From CAYYKD01 sp964471825 (lineage in GTDB: Bacteria > Spirochaetota > GWE2-31-10 > CAYYKD01): a stretch of DNA of 64,000 nt. Positions 47,041 to 56,399 of this stretch are shown piece by piece. The notes under the pieces are model-generated. The model was given only the letters and a program-made list of their open reading frames with translations. It had not been told where the DNA came from and searched no databases. Position 1 is the first letter of the stretch. Each line of letters opens with the position of its first letter. Location: NCBI GenBank assembly GCA_964471825.1, contig CAYYKD010000018.1, forward strand, positions 5,467-69,466, given 5' to 3'. The translations under genes were made by a program, and so were the position numbers.

Positions 47041-48384
47041 ATGAATAAATATGTAGCATCAGTACTTGATAATTTATCAAAAAAGTACTACTGGGAAAAA
47101 GAGTTCTTGCAGGCAGCAAAAGAGGTGTTAGAATCACTTAGTGGAGTGATCGAAAGAGAACCAAAGTATCAAAAACACAATATTTTGGAGAGAATCGTAG
47201 AACCTGAGAGAGTAATTTCTTTTAGAGTGCCATGGCTGGATGATAAAGGTGAAGTAAAAGTAAACACAGGGTACAGAGTACAATTTAATAGTGCTATCGG
47301 ACCATACAAGGGGGGAATAAGATTTCACCCATCAGTTAATCTAGGTATCCTTAAGTTTCTTGGATTTGAACAGATATTTAAGAACAGTCTAACCGGACTC
47401 CCTATGGGCGGCGGAAAAGGTGGTTCTGATTTTGACCCAAAGGGTAAATCAGACAATGAAGTTATGAAATTCTGTCAGAGCTTTATGACTGAATTATTTA
47501 GACATATTGGACAATTCTCAGATGTTCCTGCCGGTGATATCGGAGTTGGCGGAAGAGAGATAGGCTATATGTATGGTCAATACAAGAGACTTGCTAACGA
47601 ATTTACAGGCGTCTTAACCGGTAAAGGTATTAATTGGGGTGGAAGTCTTATCAGACCGGAAGCAACCGGTTATGGTTGTGTATATTTTGCTGAAGAGATG
47701 TTCAAAACCAAGAATGATTCGTTCAAAGGTAAAAAAGTTCTAGTATCAGGGTCAGGAAATGTTGCTCAGTTTGCAGTTCAAAAAGTAAATGATCTTGGTG
47801 GCAAGGTTATTTCATTGTCAGACTCAGAGGGATCAATAATTGATGAAGATGGAATATCCGGAGAAAAATTTGAGTTTGTTATGGATCTTAAGAATAACAG
47901 ACGAGGCAGAATTAAAGAATACGCAGATAAATTTAAAGTAAAATATTTTGAAGGAAAGCGACCATGGGGTCTTGCTAAGGCTGAAGTCGCTCTTCCATGT
48001 GCAACACAGAACGAGCTCAATCTCGATGAGGCAAAGGCTCTAGTTTCGAATGGCTGTACAGTTGTTGCTGAAGGTGCAAATATGCCGACAGAACCTAATG
48101 CAGTTGAATATCTAATTGAAAACAAGGTTCTCTTTGGACCTGGAAAAGCTGCTAATGCAGGTGGAGTTGCGACCTCAGGACTGGAAATGTCTCAGAACTC
48201 AATGAGACTTGCATGGTCAAGAGAAGAAGTTGATCAAAAACTTCACAATATTATGATCAATATTCATAAGGCTGCATTTGAAGCTTCTAAAGAATATGGC
48301 ACACCGGGCAACTATGTAAATGGTGCAAATATTGCAGGATTTAGAAAAGTTGCTAACGCAATGATTGATCACGGAGTTATCTAA
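47041..48384 (+). CDS. gdhA: Glutamate dehydrogenase (probably NADP type)
   Basis: GdhA (447 aa) interconverts glutamate with 2-oxoglutarate and ammonia. Motifs are the lysine-bearing GPYKGGIRFHPSVN, LPMGGGKGGSDFDPKGKSD, and the nucleotide fold VLVSGSGNVAQFAVQK. Hexameric 450-residue length matches the NADP-type bacterial enzyme. It can link ammonia to the KOR-derived 2-oxoglutarate pool. A standalone MetH-activation-domain gene follows after 5 bases. Confidence 0.96.
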   Translation: MNKYVASVLDNLSKKYYWEKEFLQAAKEVLESLSGVIEREPKYQKHNILERIVEPERVISFRVPWLDDKGEVKVNTGYRVQFNSAIGPYKGGIRFHPSVNLGILKFLGFEQIFKNSLTGLPMGGGKGGSDFDPKGKSDNEVMKFCQSFMTELFRHIGQFSDVPAGDIGVGGREIGYMYGQYKRLANEFTGVLTGKGINWGGSLIRPEATGYGCVYFAEEMFKTKNDSFKGKKVLVSGSGNVAQFAVQKVNDLGGKVISLSDSEGSIIDEDGISGEKFEFVMDLKNNRRGRIKEYADKFKVKYFEGKRPWGLAKAEVALPCATQNELNLDEAKALVSNGCTVVAEGANMPTEPNAVEYLIENKVLFGPGKAANAGGVATSGLEMSQNSMRLAWSREEVDQKLHNIMINIHKAAFEASKEYGTPGNYVNGANIAGFRKVANAMIDHGVI

Positions 48385-48389
48385 GCAAA

Positions 48390-49016
48390 TTGAGATCAAA
48401 AAATGCAAAGTTTTTTGACGACATACCGCTTGAGCTTCCATTAAGAAAGATTTTATCCAGATTAGGGTTTAACTTTACAAATACAGTTGTAGATAAGCCT
48501 GAAATGGATAAAATCCTTTCATTAATTAAGGACGCCTTCTTTACCTGTAAAATATCAGGCGGATACAGAAGTCTTAGAATAATAAATAAAACCAGAGACT
48601 CTATATTATTTGAAAATGATCATCTGATAAAATCAGCAGGAATTACAGGTCTATTAAAAGATAGTAATGAGGTTCTATTCTTATTTGCTACAGCAGGAGT
48701 TGAGATTGTGAATCATCGGGACAATCTTATAAAAAATGATGATCTAAAAACCGCGGTTATCTATGATGCTGTCGGCTCTGAAGCTGCAGACGGTGGTCTA
48801 TCCTGGATTCACAAGCACATTTCCAATCAATTGATAAAAGAGACGGGCATAGTTACAGAACGCCGATTTTCACCGGGTTACGGAGATCTAACCATGGATA
48901 CACAAAAATTTATCTATGAATTACTCGAAATGAACAGATATCATATAGTATTATCAGAAAACTATATATTTAGTCCGGAAAAAACCGTATCAGCAATTGC
49001 AGGGATTACAATTTAA
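48390..49016 (+). CDS. Standalone MetH-activation-domain-like protein
   Basis: 208 residues resembling the AdoMet-binding activation domain of B12-dependent methionine synthase. The motif RFSPGYGDLTMDTQ and the region AVIYDAVGSEAADGG are family marks. In some bacteria MetH lacks this domain and a separate protein supplies it for reductive remethylation of cobalamin. metH is not in the window. The start is a TTG without a strong ribosome site, 5 bases after the gdhA stop. It ends in an 11-base overlap with the convergent GH13-like gene. Confidence 0.8.
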   Translation: MRSKNAKFFDDIPLELPLRKILSRLGFNFTNTVVDKPEMDKILSLIKDAFFTCKISGGYRSLRIINKTRDSILFENDHLIKSAGITGLLKDSNEVLFLFATAGVEIVNHRDNLIKNDDLKTAVIYDAVGSEAADGGLSWIHKHISNQLIKETGIVTERRFSPGYGDLTMDTQKFIYELLEMNRYHIVLSENYIFSPEKTVSAIAGITI

Positions 49017-50265
49017 TGCCAACAATCTTTATCTCGGCAGGTTTTAAACTAAAAATATTGTTGATTACCTGTCTAGGCGTTTCTGATGGGAAAATTTCAT
49101 AAACATCTTTATTGGAGAATATCTTATCCATATTATATATCTCAACTGAGGCATCGATATCAGAAGACTTATTAACCAAGATTAATATTGACTCGTTTTC
49201 TGAAACCTTCAGTAATGATAAAACACCCTCATTATTTGAATTATGAGGTATTTCAATTTTACTCTCAAAAGATAGTAAGTAATTTGACCTCTTTATGCCA
49301 AGAATCCTCTTTACATTCTCTCGAAAATCAAAACCTGTTACCTCTCTGTCCTCCGGTGTTGTAGTAATAGTATTGAGATCCCTTGAATAACCATACTCAA
49401 AACCTGATGTCATTAGAAAACCGCCTGAAAAAACAGCTGCAAAGTAGAGTTTCCTCAGATACTCTACAATCATCTTTGTGTCTTTTAAATGGTATCTGCT
49501 TGTATCATGATTACCGGGAAATGAAATTGAAGGAGAGTAAAGTCTAGTCATCTCATACTGCTCAAGACACCATGATTCATTATAATCCCACCACTTTGAT
49601 GAATTATATATATAATCAAACCCTGTCTTTGCAAGAGACTGTATATGAACCGGTGTGCAGCCTAGCGTCTCACCTATAAAGAGTATATCTGAAAAACTTT
49701 TCTTTATCTCATTAATTAGAAAATCCCATAACTCATTGGGCATTCTATATGCAGATTCAAATCTAAATCCATCAACACCCTTCTCAATATAGAATAAAAG
49801 AATAGACTTTATATAGTTCCACAGATTTAATCTATCATCACAATCATAGTTTATCAATGCAAGGTTATTTTTAGAAATGTAATTACCCGATATCCACGAA
49901 CTTGGATGAGTAAAATGTCCATTTTCCTCTCTGTAAAACCATTGCGGATTATTTTTTACTATCTCGGATTCTATCGAGACGCAGGAGAGAGTCAGATCAA
50001 ATATTACCTTTAACTTATTTTGGTGGGCTTTGTCTATGAATAAATCAAGTTGATCAAAATACGGGGTGTCTGCATCAAAGAAAATTTCATTCAGACTGAA
50101 ATAGTCAGAAATTGCATACAGACACCCGGTTGAATCGGTCCTGTAAAGATTATTTACGAAGACCGAATTAAATCCCATATCTACAATATCATCTAATAGA
50201 TCAATCCATTCTAAAGGAGATCTATAGAGTCTGGGAAAAATGTTATAAATCATTAGTGGTTTCAT
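49006..50265 (-). CDS. GH13 (alpha-amylase)-like protein with altered catalytic motifs
   Basis: About 419 residues of a TIM-barrel alpha-amylase fold plus small C-terminal beta domain. Numbered from the ATG at 50265, motif I is DLTLSC at 90-95 (the usual NH is SC), motif II GFRFE at 166-170 has Glu where the nucleophile Asp is expected, motif III GET has E199, and motif IV NHD at 252-254 is kept. NPQWFYREENG and SSKWWDY recall the maltosyltransferase GlgE group, but length and other parts differ. It may be inactive, or use glutamate in place of aspartate. No glycogen genes lie beside it. The start is set by the leaderless promoter. Confidence 0.75.
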   Translation of the reverse strand: MKPLMIYNIFPRLYRSPLEWIDLLDDIVDMGFNSVFVNNLYRTDSTGCLYAISDYFSLNEIFFDADTPYFDQLDLFIDKAHQNKLKVIFDLTLSCVSIESEIVKNNPQWFYREENGHFTHPSSWISGNYISKNNLALINYDCDDRLNLWNYIKSILLFYIEKGVDGFRFESAYRMPNELWDFLINEIKKSFSDILFIGETLGCTPVHIQSLAKTGFDYIYNSSKWWDYNESWCLEQYEMTRLYSPSISFPGNHDTSRYHLKDTKMIVEYLRKLYFAAVFSGGFLMTSGFEYGYSRDLNTITTTPEDREVTGFDFRENVKRILGIKRSNYLLSFESKIEIPHNSNNEGVLSLLKVSENESILILVNKSSDIDASVEIYNMDKIFSNKDVYEIFPSETPRQVINNIFSLKPAEIKIVGIKL

Positions 50266-50272
50266 TAACAAT

Positions 50273-50301
50273 ATTATCCGATAAAATTAACTAAAATGCA
50301 A
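50273..50301 (-). promoter_or_regulatory. Promoter, predicted leaderless, for the GH13-like gene
   Basis: On the minus strand: TTGCAT (50301-50296), 17-nt spacer, GATAAT (50278-50273). The ATG is at 50265, after 7 bases. No ribosome site lies in front of it. Confidence 0.5.
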
Positions 50302-50347
50302 CACTAATTTAACAAAACTCAAACAAAACTTTTTAACCTGATATTTC

Positions 50348-53028
50348 CTAGTGTCCTGATATCTCATACTGTGCACTTGCAAGCCTAGCTATTGGAACCC
50401 TAAAAGGTGAACAGGATACATAATCCATACCGAGTTTTGCACAATATTTTACGGTTATCGGTTCACCTCCATGCTCTCCGCATATACCGATCTCAAGATC
50501 CTTATTTGTCATCTTACCTTTCTGTATAGCCATCTCCATTAAAAGACCTACACCGCTCTGATCAAGAACAACAAATGGATCATACTCATAGATCCCCTTC
50601 TCCACATAGGCACCTAGAAACTTGCCAGAATCATCTCTTGAAAAACCACAGGTCATCTGAGTAAGATCGTTAGTTCCAAAAGAGAAGAAATCCGCTTCCC
50701 GTGCAACCTCATCAGCAGTAATCGCTGCTCTGGGAACCTCAATCATAGTTCCAAGCATTATATCAATTTTTACACCTGCACTATCCAACATGCTATCGAT
50801 CAATTTCCTTGCGTTCCTTCTTAGAACAGCAAGTTCTTCAACCTTACCAATTAATGGAAACATAATCTCAGGTATTACCTTTATCCCTTCTTTCTTAACT
50901 AAAATCGCTGCCTTAGTTATCGCCCTAATCTGCATCTCTGCTATCTCAGGATAAACAATTGTAAGACGAGCCCCTCTAAATCCCAACATAGGATTAAACT
51001 CATGCAACTCCTGCAACTTCCTAATAATTACAGAATGTTCTACACCCAGAGATGTTGCAAGCTCTTTCTGCTCTCTCTCCTCATGCGGTAAAAACTCATG
51101 AAGTGGCGGATCAATTAACCTGATAACAACAGGACAATTATTCATTGCTCTAAATATCTCTATGAAGTCTTGAACCTGATATGGCTCGATCTCATTTAAC
51201 GCTGATATTCTTTCACTCTCTGTCTCCGCAACAATCATCTTTCTTACAGATAATATCCTGTTCTCACCAAAAAACATATGCTCTGTACGACAAAGGCCGA
51301 TCCCAACAGCTCCAAGCTCTCTTGCAAGCTCTGCATCTCTTGGTGTATCAGCGTTTGCCCTAACCTTCATCCTGGAGTACTGGCCAACCCATTCCATAAA
51401 TTCCTTAAAATCTCCGGTTAACTTTGGTTCCTCTGTTAATAATCGCTCCTTGATAACTTCACCTGTAGACCCGTCAAGAGAAAACCACTCACCATCTTTT
51501 ATCACTAGCCCATTTTTAGTAGTCATCTTTCCTGCTCTATAATCAATATTTAATGTTCCACAGCCTGCCACACATGGTTTTCCCATCTGTCTTGCAACTA
51601 CAGCCGCATGACTTGTAGCTCCACCTCTCGCAGTCAAGATCCCCTCTGCGGCATTCATTCCCTTGATATCTTCAGGAGATGTTTCGATTCGTACAAGGAT
51701 AACCTTCTCACCTAAGGCACCTCGTCTTTCCGCTTCATCAGCACTAAAGACTGCCATTCCAACTGCAGCTCCGGGTGATGCATTTAATCCCTTTGCAAGC
51801 ACGGTCTTTTTCTGACCCGGTTTAAATGCCGGATGGAGAAGTTGATCCAGTTGTTTAGGTTCTATTCTTGATATCGCTGTTTTTTTATCAATCTTGCCCT
51901 CTTTTACCAGGTCGGTCGCTATCTTAAGAGCGGCAAAACCTGTTCTCTTGCCATTTCTAGTTTGAAGCATATAGAGTTTGCCATTCTGTATCGTAAACTC
52001 CATATCCTGCATATCCCTATAATGCTTTTCAAGTTTCTCTCTAACCTCGGTCAATTCTTTATAGCATTGAGGCATTAACTCCTCAAGGGATGGAAAATTT
52101 TTAACTCTCTCTGACTCTGAAATAGAGTTGTTTTCAGCCCACTGCTTTGACTCCTTTAGACTCATCTTCTGAGGTGTTCTTATGCCGGCAACCACATCCT
52201 CGCCCTGTGCGTTTATTAGAAACTCACCATAGAATTCATTAACGCCGTCTGATGGATTTCTAGAAAAACAAACACCTGTTGCAGAATCACTACCCATATT
52301 ACCAAAGACCATAGACTGTACATTCACAGCAGTTCCAACTATCCCCTTAATATCATTAATTCTTCGATATGCTATAGCCCTCTCATTCATCCATGAACCA
52401 AAAACAGCATCTACTGCTTTCCATAACTGATCTATCGGGTCATCAGGAAACTCATACCCCTTTTTCTCTTTAAAAAGTTCTCTATACAACTTAACGAGCT
52501 TTTTTAGATCATTCTCATCAAGCTCCGTATCATTCTTNNNNNNNNNNCAAGAATTCTTTCAAAATCATCATGGGAAATTCCAAGTGCAACTGAGGAAAAC
52601 ATCTGTATAAACCGTCTATAAGAATCCCAAGCAAAACGAGGATTGCCTGTTTTCTTGATTATTCCCTCTACAACTTGCATATTAATACCAAGGTTCAATA
52701 TAGTATCCATCATTCCCGGCATACTCACGGCAGCACCACTCCTAACAGAAAAAAGAAGCGGATTCTCAGGATCGCCAAATTTCATACCGGTAGTAGCCTC
52801 TGTTTTTTTGAGATTCTCGGTAACCTCATCCTTTAGTCTGGCAGGATAGGTATTTCTATTTTTATAGAAATAATCACATACTTGAGCACTAATTGTAAAA
52901 CCGGGAGGAACAGGAATACCGAGATTTGTCATCTCTGCAAGATTTGCGCCTTTACCCCCCAACTCATTTTTCATCTCCTTTGTACCATCTGCTTTGCCTT
53001 TTCCAAAGAAATATACCATTTTATCCAT
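50348..53028 (-). CDS. ppdK: Pyruvate, phosphate dikinase, interrupted by a scaffold gap
   Basis: PPDK converts pyruvate, ATP and phosphate to PEP, AMP and PPi, or the reverse to gain ATP from PEP in fermenters. The N-terminal ATP-grasp part begins YFFGKGKADGTKEM and has ELGGKGANLAEM. The phospho-histidine domain has GGATSHAAVVARQMGKPCVAG, and the PEP-binding barrel ends with GICGEHGGEP and CSPFRVPIARLASAQ. N at 52538-52547 separates SHDDFERIL from KNDTELDENDLKKLV, losing roughly 10 residues. The full gene is about 890 residues, the usual PPDK size. GGAGG precedes ATG. It is a single gene. Confidence 0.96.
52538..52547. other. Scaffold gap (10 N) in ppdK
   Basis: Coding continues on both sides in the same gene; family comparison suggests about 30 bases are missing. 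Confidence 0.9.
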
Positions 53029-53166
53029 AAAACCTCCGATTAATATGAGTTTACGACAGTAATAATACCGCTTAAGATTACTCTATTATAATTCTATTTT
53101 GAATTCAAGCTTTTTTAAAGTTTTATTGTAAAGACAAAAATTAATTACAAGAGGCTAACATTTTCT

Positions 53167-53994
53167 CTATTTGACAGGCATGATTTTATTAAGTAGAAAA
53201 AAGCACAGAAAAATCACCCCATTAAGAAGCACTATCGTTGCACCTGTCGGGGAATTGAGAAGAAAAGAGAGGATAATACCGCCTATGACAGAAAAGACCG
53301 AAATACAGATTGAGATGATTATCATTTTTTTGAAATTGAGAGCAACCTGTAGTGAGCTTATTGCCGGAAATATAATAAGGCTAGACATTAGCATTGCACC
53401 AACTATCTTTATTCCTATGACAATTATTATAGATTGAACGACAGCCAGGATGAGATTTATTAGTTTGATATTTACCCCTGATATATGAGCATAATCCTCA
53501 TCATAGGTAAGAAGAAAAAGATCATTAAAAAATAATACAATGATAATTATTACGATTATTGAGACGACTAAAGATATAATGACCTCTACCTGACTTATTG
53601 CCAGTATACTGCCAAATAGATAGCTATAGATATCAATGTTAAACCCCTTACTCATACTTATTATTACTACACCGCTAGAGATCCCTATTGCAGATACAAG
53701 TCCGATAGCTGAATCGCTATACATATTTGCCCGCTCACTTAACTTATTAATTAAAATTGAGGCAAAGATGACAAGAGGAATTGAGATCAGAAGTGGTGAT
53801 AAACCGAGAAGTAGTGATAATGCAATTGTTGCAAAACTAACATGAGAAAGGCCATCGCTTATCAATGATTGTTTTCTCAATACAAGGAAATTACCTAAAA
53901 GAGATGAGGCAACGGCGATCAGAACACCACATACTAACGCCCTCTGAATAAACCCATATTGAATTGCCCTATATAGTAAATTTAATAGCTCCAT
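53167..53994 (-). CDS. znuB: ZnuB/TroC-type metal ABC transporter permease
   Basis: A permease of about 275 residues with eight or nine membrane helices, of the family that imports Zn, Mn or Fe. Signature parts are RKQSLISDGLSHVSFATIAL and the later SSLIIFPAISSLQVA. The start is the ATG at 53994, one base after the znuC stop, with AGAGG inside the end of znuC. No metal-binding lipoprotein (ZnuA/TroA) lies in the window. The metal is not determined. Confidence 0.9.
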   Translation of the reverse strand: MELLNLLYRAIQYGFIQRALVCGVLIAVASSLLGNFLVLRKQSLISDGLSHVSFATIALSLLLGLSPLLISIPLVIFASILINKLSERANMYSDSAIGLVSAIGISSGVVIISMSKGFNIDIYSYLFGSILAISQVEVIISLVVSIIVIIIIVLFFNDLFLLTYDEDYAHISGVNIKLINLILAVVQSIIIVIGIKIVGAMLMSSLIIFPAISSLQVALNFKKMIIISICISVFSVIGGIILSFLLNSPTGATIVLLNGVIFLCFFLLNKIMPVK

Positions 53995-53995
53995 A

Positions 53996-54718
53996 TTAAT
54001 TATGCCTCTGACAAATAAAATGCTGGGATACATCCCCAAAATAGTTTGTCATATCAGGAGATTTACAAAACTCATCAAATGTGCCGAAAAACACAAGCTT
54101 TCTATCAATATAGAGGATTTTTTTTGCAAATTTACCAACGGATCCAATATCATGTGATATTAATACTATAGTAATATCCTCTCTCTCATTTAACTCTCTA
54201 ATAGTTCTGTAAAAACCATCCCTTGAAACAGGATCTAACGCTGTGGCCGGTTCATCAAGAAATAGAATCTCTGGTTCACTTATTAGAGCTCTTGCCATTA
54301 AAACCTTCTGAAGCTCACCACCCGATAACTTGCCAATCAACTTGTCTGATAGATCACCCAAACCAAGTTTATTTATTACCAGACTTACTTTCCCATTATC
54401 AGATCTCTGATATATCTTAGGAAACCTCTTGCCTATAAGGAGACCGCTCTTTATTACCTCTCTTACACTGGCCGGAAACTTTGAGTCATCTAACGAAACC
54501 TTTTGTTGTAGATAGCCGATTTTTTTGGTATTAAATTTAATGTTACCGCTATAGATATCAGTTAAACCTAAGATTGATTTAATAAGAGTAGTTTTTCCGG
54601 CTCCATTTGGGCCGACTATAGCTATATAGTCCCCTTTTTGAATAGAAAATGAAACATCTCTTAAAACTTCATAGGACTGATATTTTACAATTAAATTCTC
54701 GACGCTCATTATCTGCAT
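53996..54718 (-). CDS. znuC: ZnuC/TroB-type metal ABC transporter ATPase
   Basis: The ATP-binding subunit, with Walker A GPNGAGKTTLIKSILG, signature LSGGELQKVLMARAL, Walker B EILFLDEPATALD and the H-loop SHDIGSVGK. About 240 residues. Three starts are possible (GTG 54733, ATG 54718, ATG 54709); ATG 54718 is chosen, with AAGGTG 12 bases upstream. It is followed without pause by znuB. A terminator for cobT lies just upstream. No Zur-type box is recognised. Confidence 0.9.
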   Translation of the reverse strand: MQIMSVENLIVKYQSYEVLRDVSFSIQKGDYIAIVGPNGAGKTTLIKSILGLTDIYSGNIKFNTKKIGYLQQKVSLDDSKFPASVREVIKSGLLIGKRFPKIYQRSDNGKVSLVINKLGLGDLSDKLIGKLSGGELQKVLMARALISEPEILFLDEPATALDPVSRDGFYRTIRELNEREDITIVLISHDIGSVGKFAKKILYIDRKLVFFGTFDEFCKSPDMTNYFGDVSQHFICQRHN

Positions 54719-54737
54719 AATTTTTATCTTCACCTTA

Positions 54738-54775
54738 TAAAAACAAACATCCGCTTATGAAAGTATAAACGGATG
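54738..54775 (-). terminator. Rho-independent terminator of cobT
   Basis: On the minus strand CATCCGTTTAT and ATAAGCGGATG form an 11-bp stem (one wobble pair) with a 6-base loop, followed by TTTGTTTTT. It lies between the cobT stop and znuC, so the two transcription units are separate. Confidence 0.85.
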
Positions 54776-54882
54776 AAATGTAGATTAATAGATATCCAAT
54801 AAAAAGTCAAGCATTTAATAATATGAAACTGTGTCTTCTTGTTTCTTGTTGTTTATCAAAGAAATAATTTACATGAAAAACT

Positions 54883-55825
54883 TTATAGACCTATGTCCCC
54901 GAATGTCCCCATATTATTCATCATAGATGTTGCTGCATCAATAATACTGAATGCCAATGCACAGCCTGTCCCCTCACCAAGTCTCATATGCATATGTAGC
55001 ATAGGTTCCTTACCGAGAATCTCATTTATCAGCTTTCCACCCGGCTCATCAGTTATGTGTGATGCGATCATGTAATCCTTTGCCTCAGGCTTCATCTTCA
55101 TAGCTACAAGAGCTGCAATCCCGGATATAAAACCATCTATAACAACAGGCACTCGATTTGAAGCAGCACAAAGATAAACACCAACCAGACCGGCAATATC
55201 AAAACCTCCGACCTTACTAAGTACATCAATGGGGTCATTTATATCAGGCCTATTAAACTCAACCCCTTTTCTAATTACATCTTTTTTGTGGTTTAAGGCG
55301 TCGTCTGTAAGTCCTGCTCCCCTTCCAACAACAATATCAAGACTTGCATTGGTAAACGCATAAAGTATGGCACTACTTGTTGTAGTATTGCCTATACCAA
55401 CCTCACCTGTTCCTATAAGATTAACACCGCTATCAAATAACTTCTGTGACTCCTCAATTCCGATTTCAATAGCCCTTACTACCTCTTCACGCGACATTGA
55501 AGGCCCCTTAGTAAAATTATTGGTAACAGGTCGAATTTTTCGATTTATAATCCCCGCTGATTTTACATCATTCTTTAAACCCAGATCAACAACAACCAAT
55601 TTCGAATTAACATTCTTTGCAAGAACTGCAACACCTGACAATCCTGTAACCATAGTCTCTGCAACAAGTGTACTGATCTCCTGTGGAAAGGAAGCAATTC
55701 CTTCATCAAATACTCCATTATCAGAGCAGAATGCAATGATTGCCTTGCTGTCAACCGAGTTTTTAGTCTTTCCAGTGATTCCTGACANNNNNNNNNNTCA
55801 TGATTGTTCTGTTAAGTAATTCCAT
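54883..55825 (-). CDS. cobT: Nicotinate-nucleotide--dimethylbenzimidazole phosphoribosyltransferase, interrupted by a scaffold gap
   Basis: CobT activates 5,6-dimethylbenzimidazole to alpha-ribazole phosphate, the lower-ligand branch of B12 synthesis. The gene starts at 55825 (MELLNRTI), breaks at N 55788-55797, and resumes as SGITGKTKNSVDSKAI. Family marks are FCSDNGVFDEGIASFPQEIS (DNGV), EVGIGNTTTSSA and GRGAGLTDDALNHK, and it ends with the LGEGTGCALAF segment. About 35 N-terminal residues are hidden by the gap. It is under a cobalamin riboswitch. No other cob gene is in the window. Confidence 0.95.
55788..55797. other. Scaffold gap (10 N) in cobT
   Basis: Ten N stand for about 100 missing bases, judged by normal CobT length between the start and the SGITG segment. 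Confidence 0.9.
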
Positions 55826-55915
55826 AGATTCCCCTATTAAAGAAATTTAAAAGATAGAGGGTTTATTACAGCTGATTGGATTATAGTAATGCAGCAATGG
55901 TAAACGCCTCTCTAT

Positions 55916-55941
55916 GTACAACTACCCAACGGGCTGTTGTA
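55916..55941 (-). promoter_or_regulatory. Hairpin between riboswitch and cobT start
   Basis: On the minus strand TACAAC and GTTGTA arms close around CCC/GGG pairs. It lies downstream of the aptamer and upstream of cobT, where an expression-platform hairpin is expected. No T run follows, so a terminator is not clear; translation control at a distance is possible. Confidence 0.4.
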
Positions 55942-55984
55942 GATAAATCGGCTGCTTCCAGCTGCAGACGCATGTTTATTTTTT

Positions 55985-56135
55985 TGTATCAACGGCAGGC
56001 TTTCCGGCTTACAGATCATCCTATTTGTTGCGCCTTCCCATTTGCACAGTGGCATAAATGCAACAATAGTCCCTGCTTACGGCATCGGCTGGTATGCTCC
56101 GGAATCTCACCGGCTTTCCTTTTAACACAACATCT
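55985..56135 (-). promoter_or_regulatory. Cobalamin (B12) riboswitch upstream of cobT
   Basis: Read on the minus strand the region gives GGAAAGCCGGTGAGATTCCGG (written here in parts: GGAAAGCCGGTGAGA then TTCCGG), the conserved GCCACTG box, and a 3' part with AAGGCGCAAC, AGGATGATCTGTAAGCCGG and GCCTGCCG. These are the core elements of the B12 element in the right order. It should lower cobT expression when adenosyl- or methylcobalamin is plentiful. A small ORF on the plus strand across it is a shadow. Confidence 0.93.
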
Positions 56136-56204
56136 TTCCTAACATATCAAGTTATTGTGCACCATTTACTGCACCCTATATATTATTAATTACTCTTCAT
56201 GTCA

Positions 56205-56246
56205 ACAGATATTAAACAGATATTAAACAGATATTAAACAGATATT
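56205..56246 (+). repeat. Tandem 11-bp repeat, about 3.8 copies
   Basis: ACAGATATTAA repeats at 56205-56215, 56216-56226 and 56227-56237, then a partial copy to 56246. It lies in the spacer between the riboswitch promoter side and the barrel-like gene at 56400. A TATAAT at 56327-56332 without clear -35 may start the latter. Confidence 0.85.
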
Positions 56247-56399
56247 GCATATTTATATGAGGATATACATTAATGGGGAATCTCAAGAGTTGAATAACTT
56301 TATCGTGCATTTTAAAAAAAATAGTATATAATTAAACTTATTGGTTTTAGTTATCGAAAATCAATTGATATGAATAATTATTTTAAGGGGTGGAAGTTT

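Noticed and set aside
50325..50375. Direct repeat ATATCAGG near the ppdK stop
   Set aside because: The repeat is direct, not inverted, and too short to be more than chance or a small duplication.
55876..56142. Plus-strand open frame of 88 codons over the cobT leader
   Set aside because: It lies exactly over the conserved cobalamin riboswitch read on the other strand, has no ribosome site and no protein-like composition.
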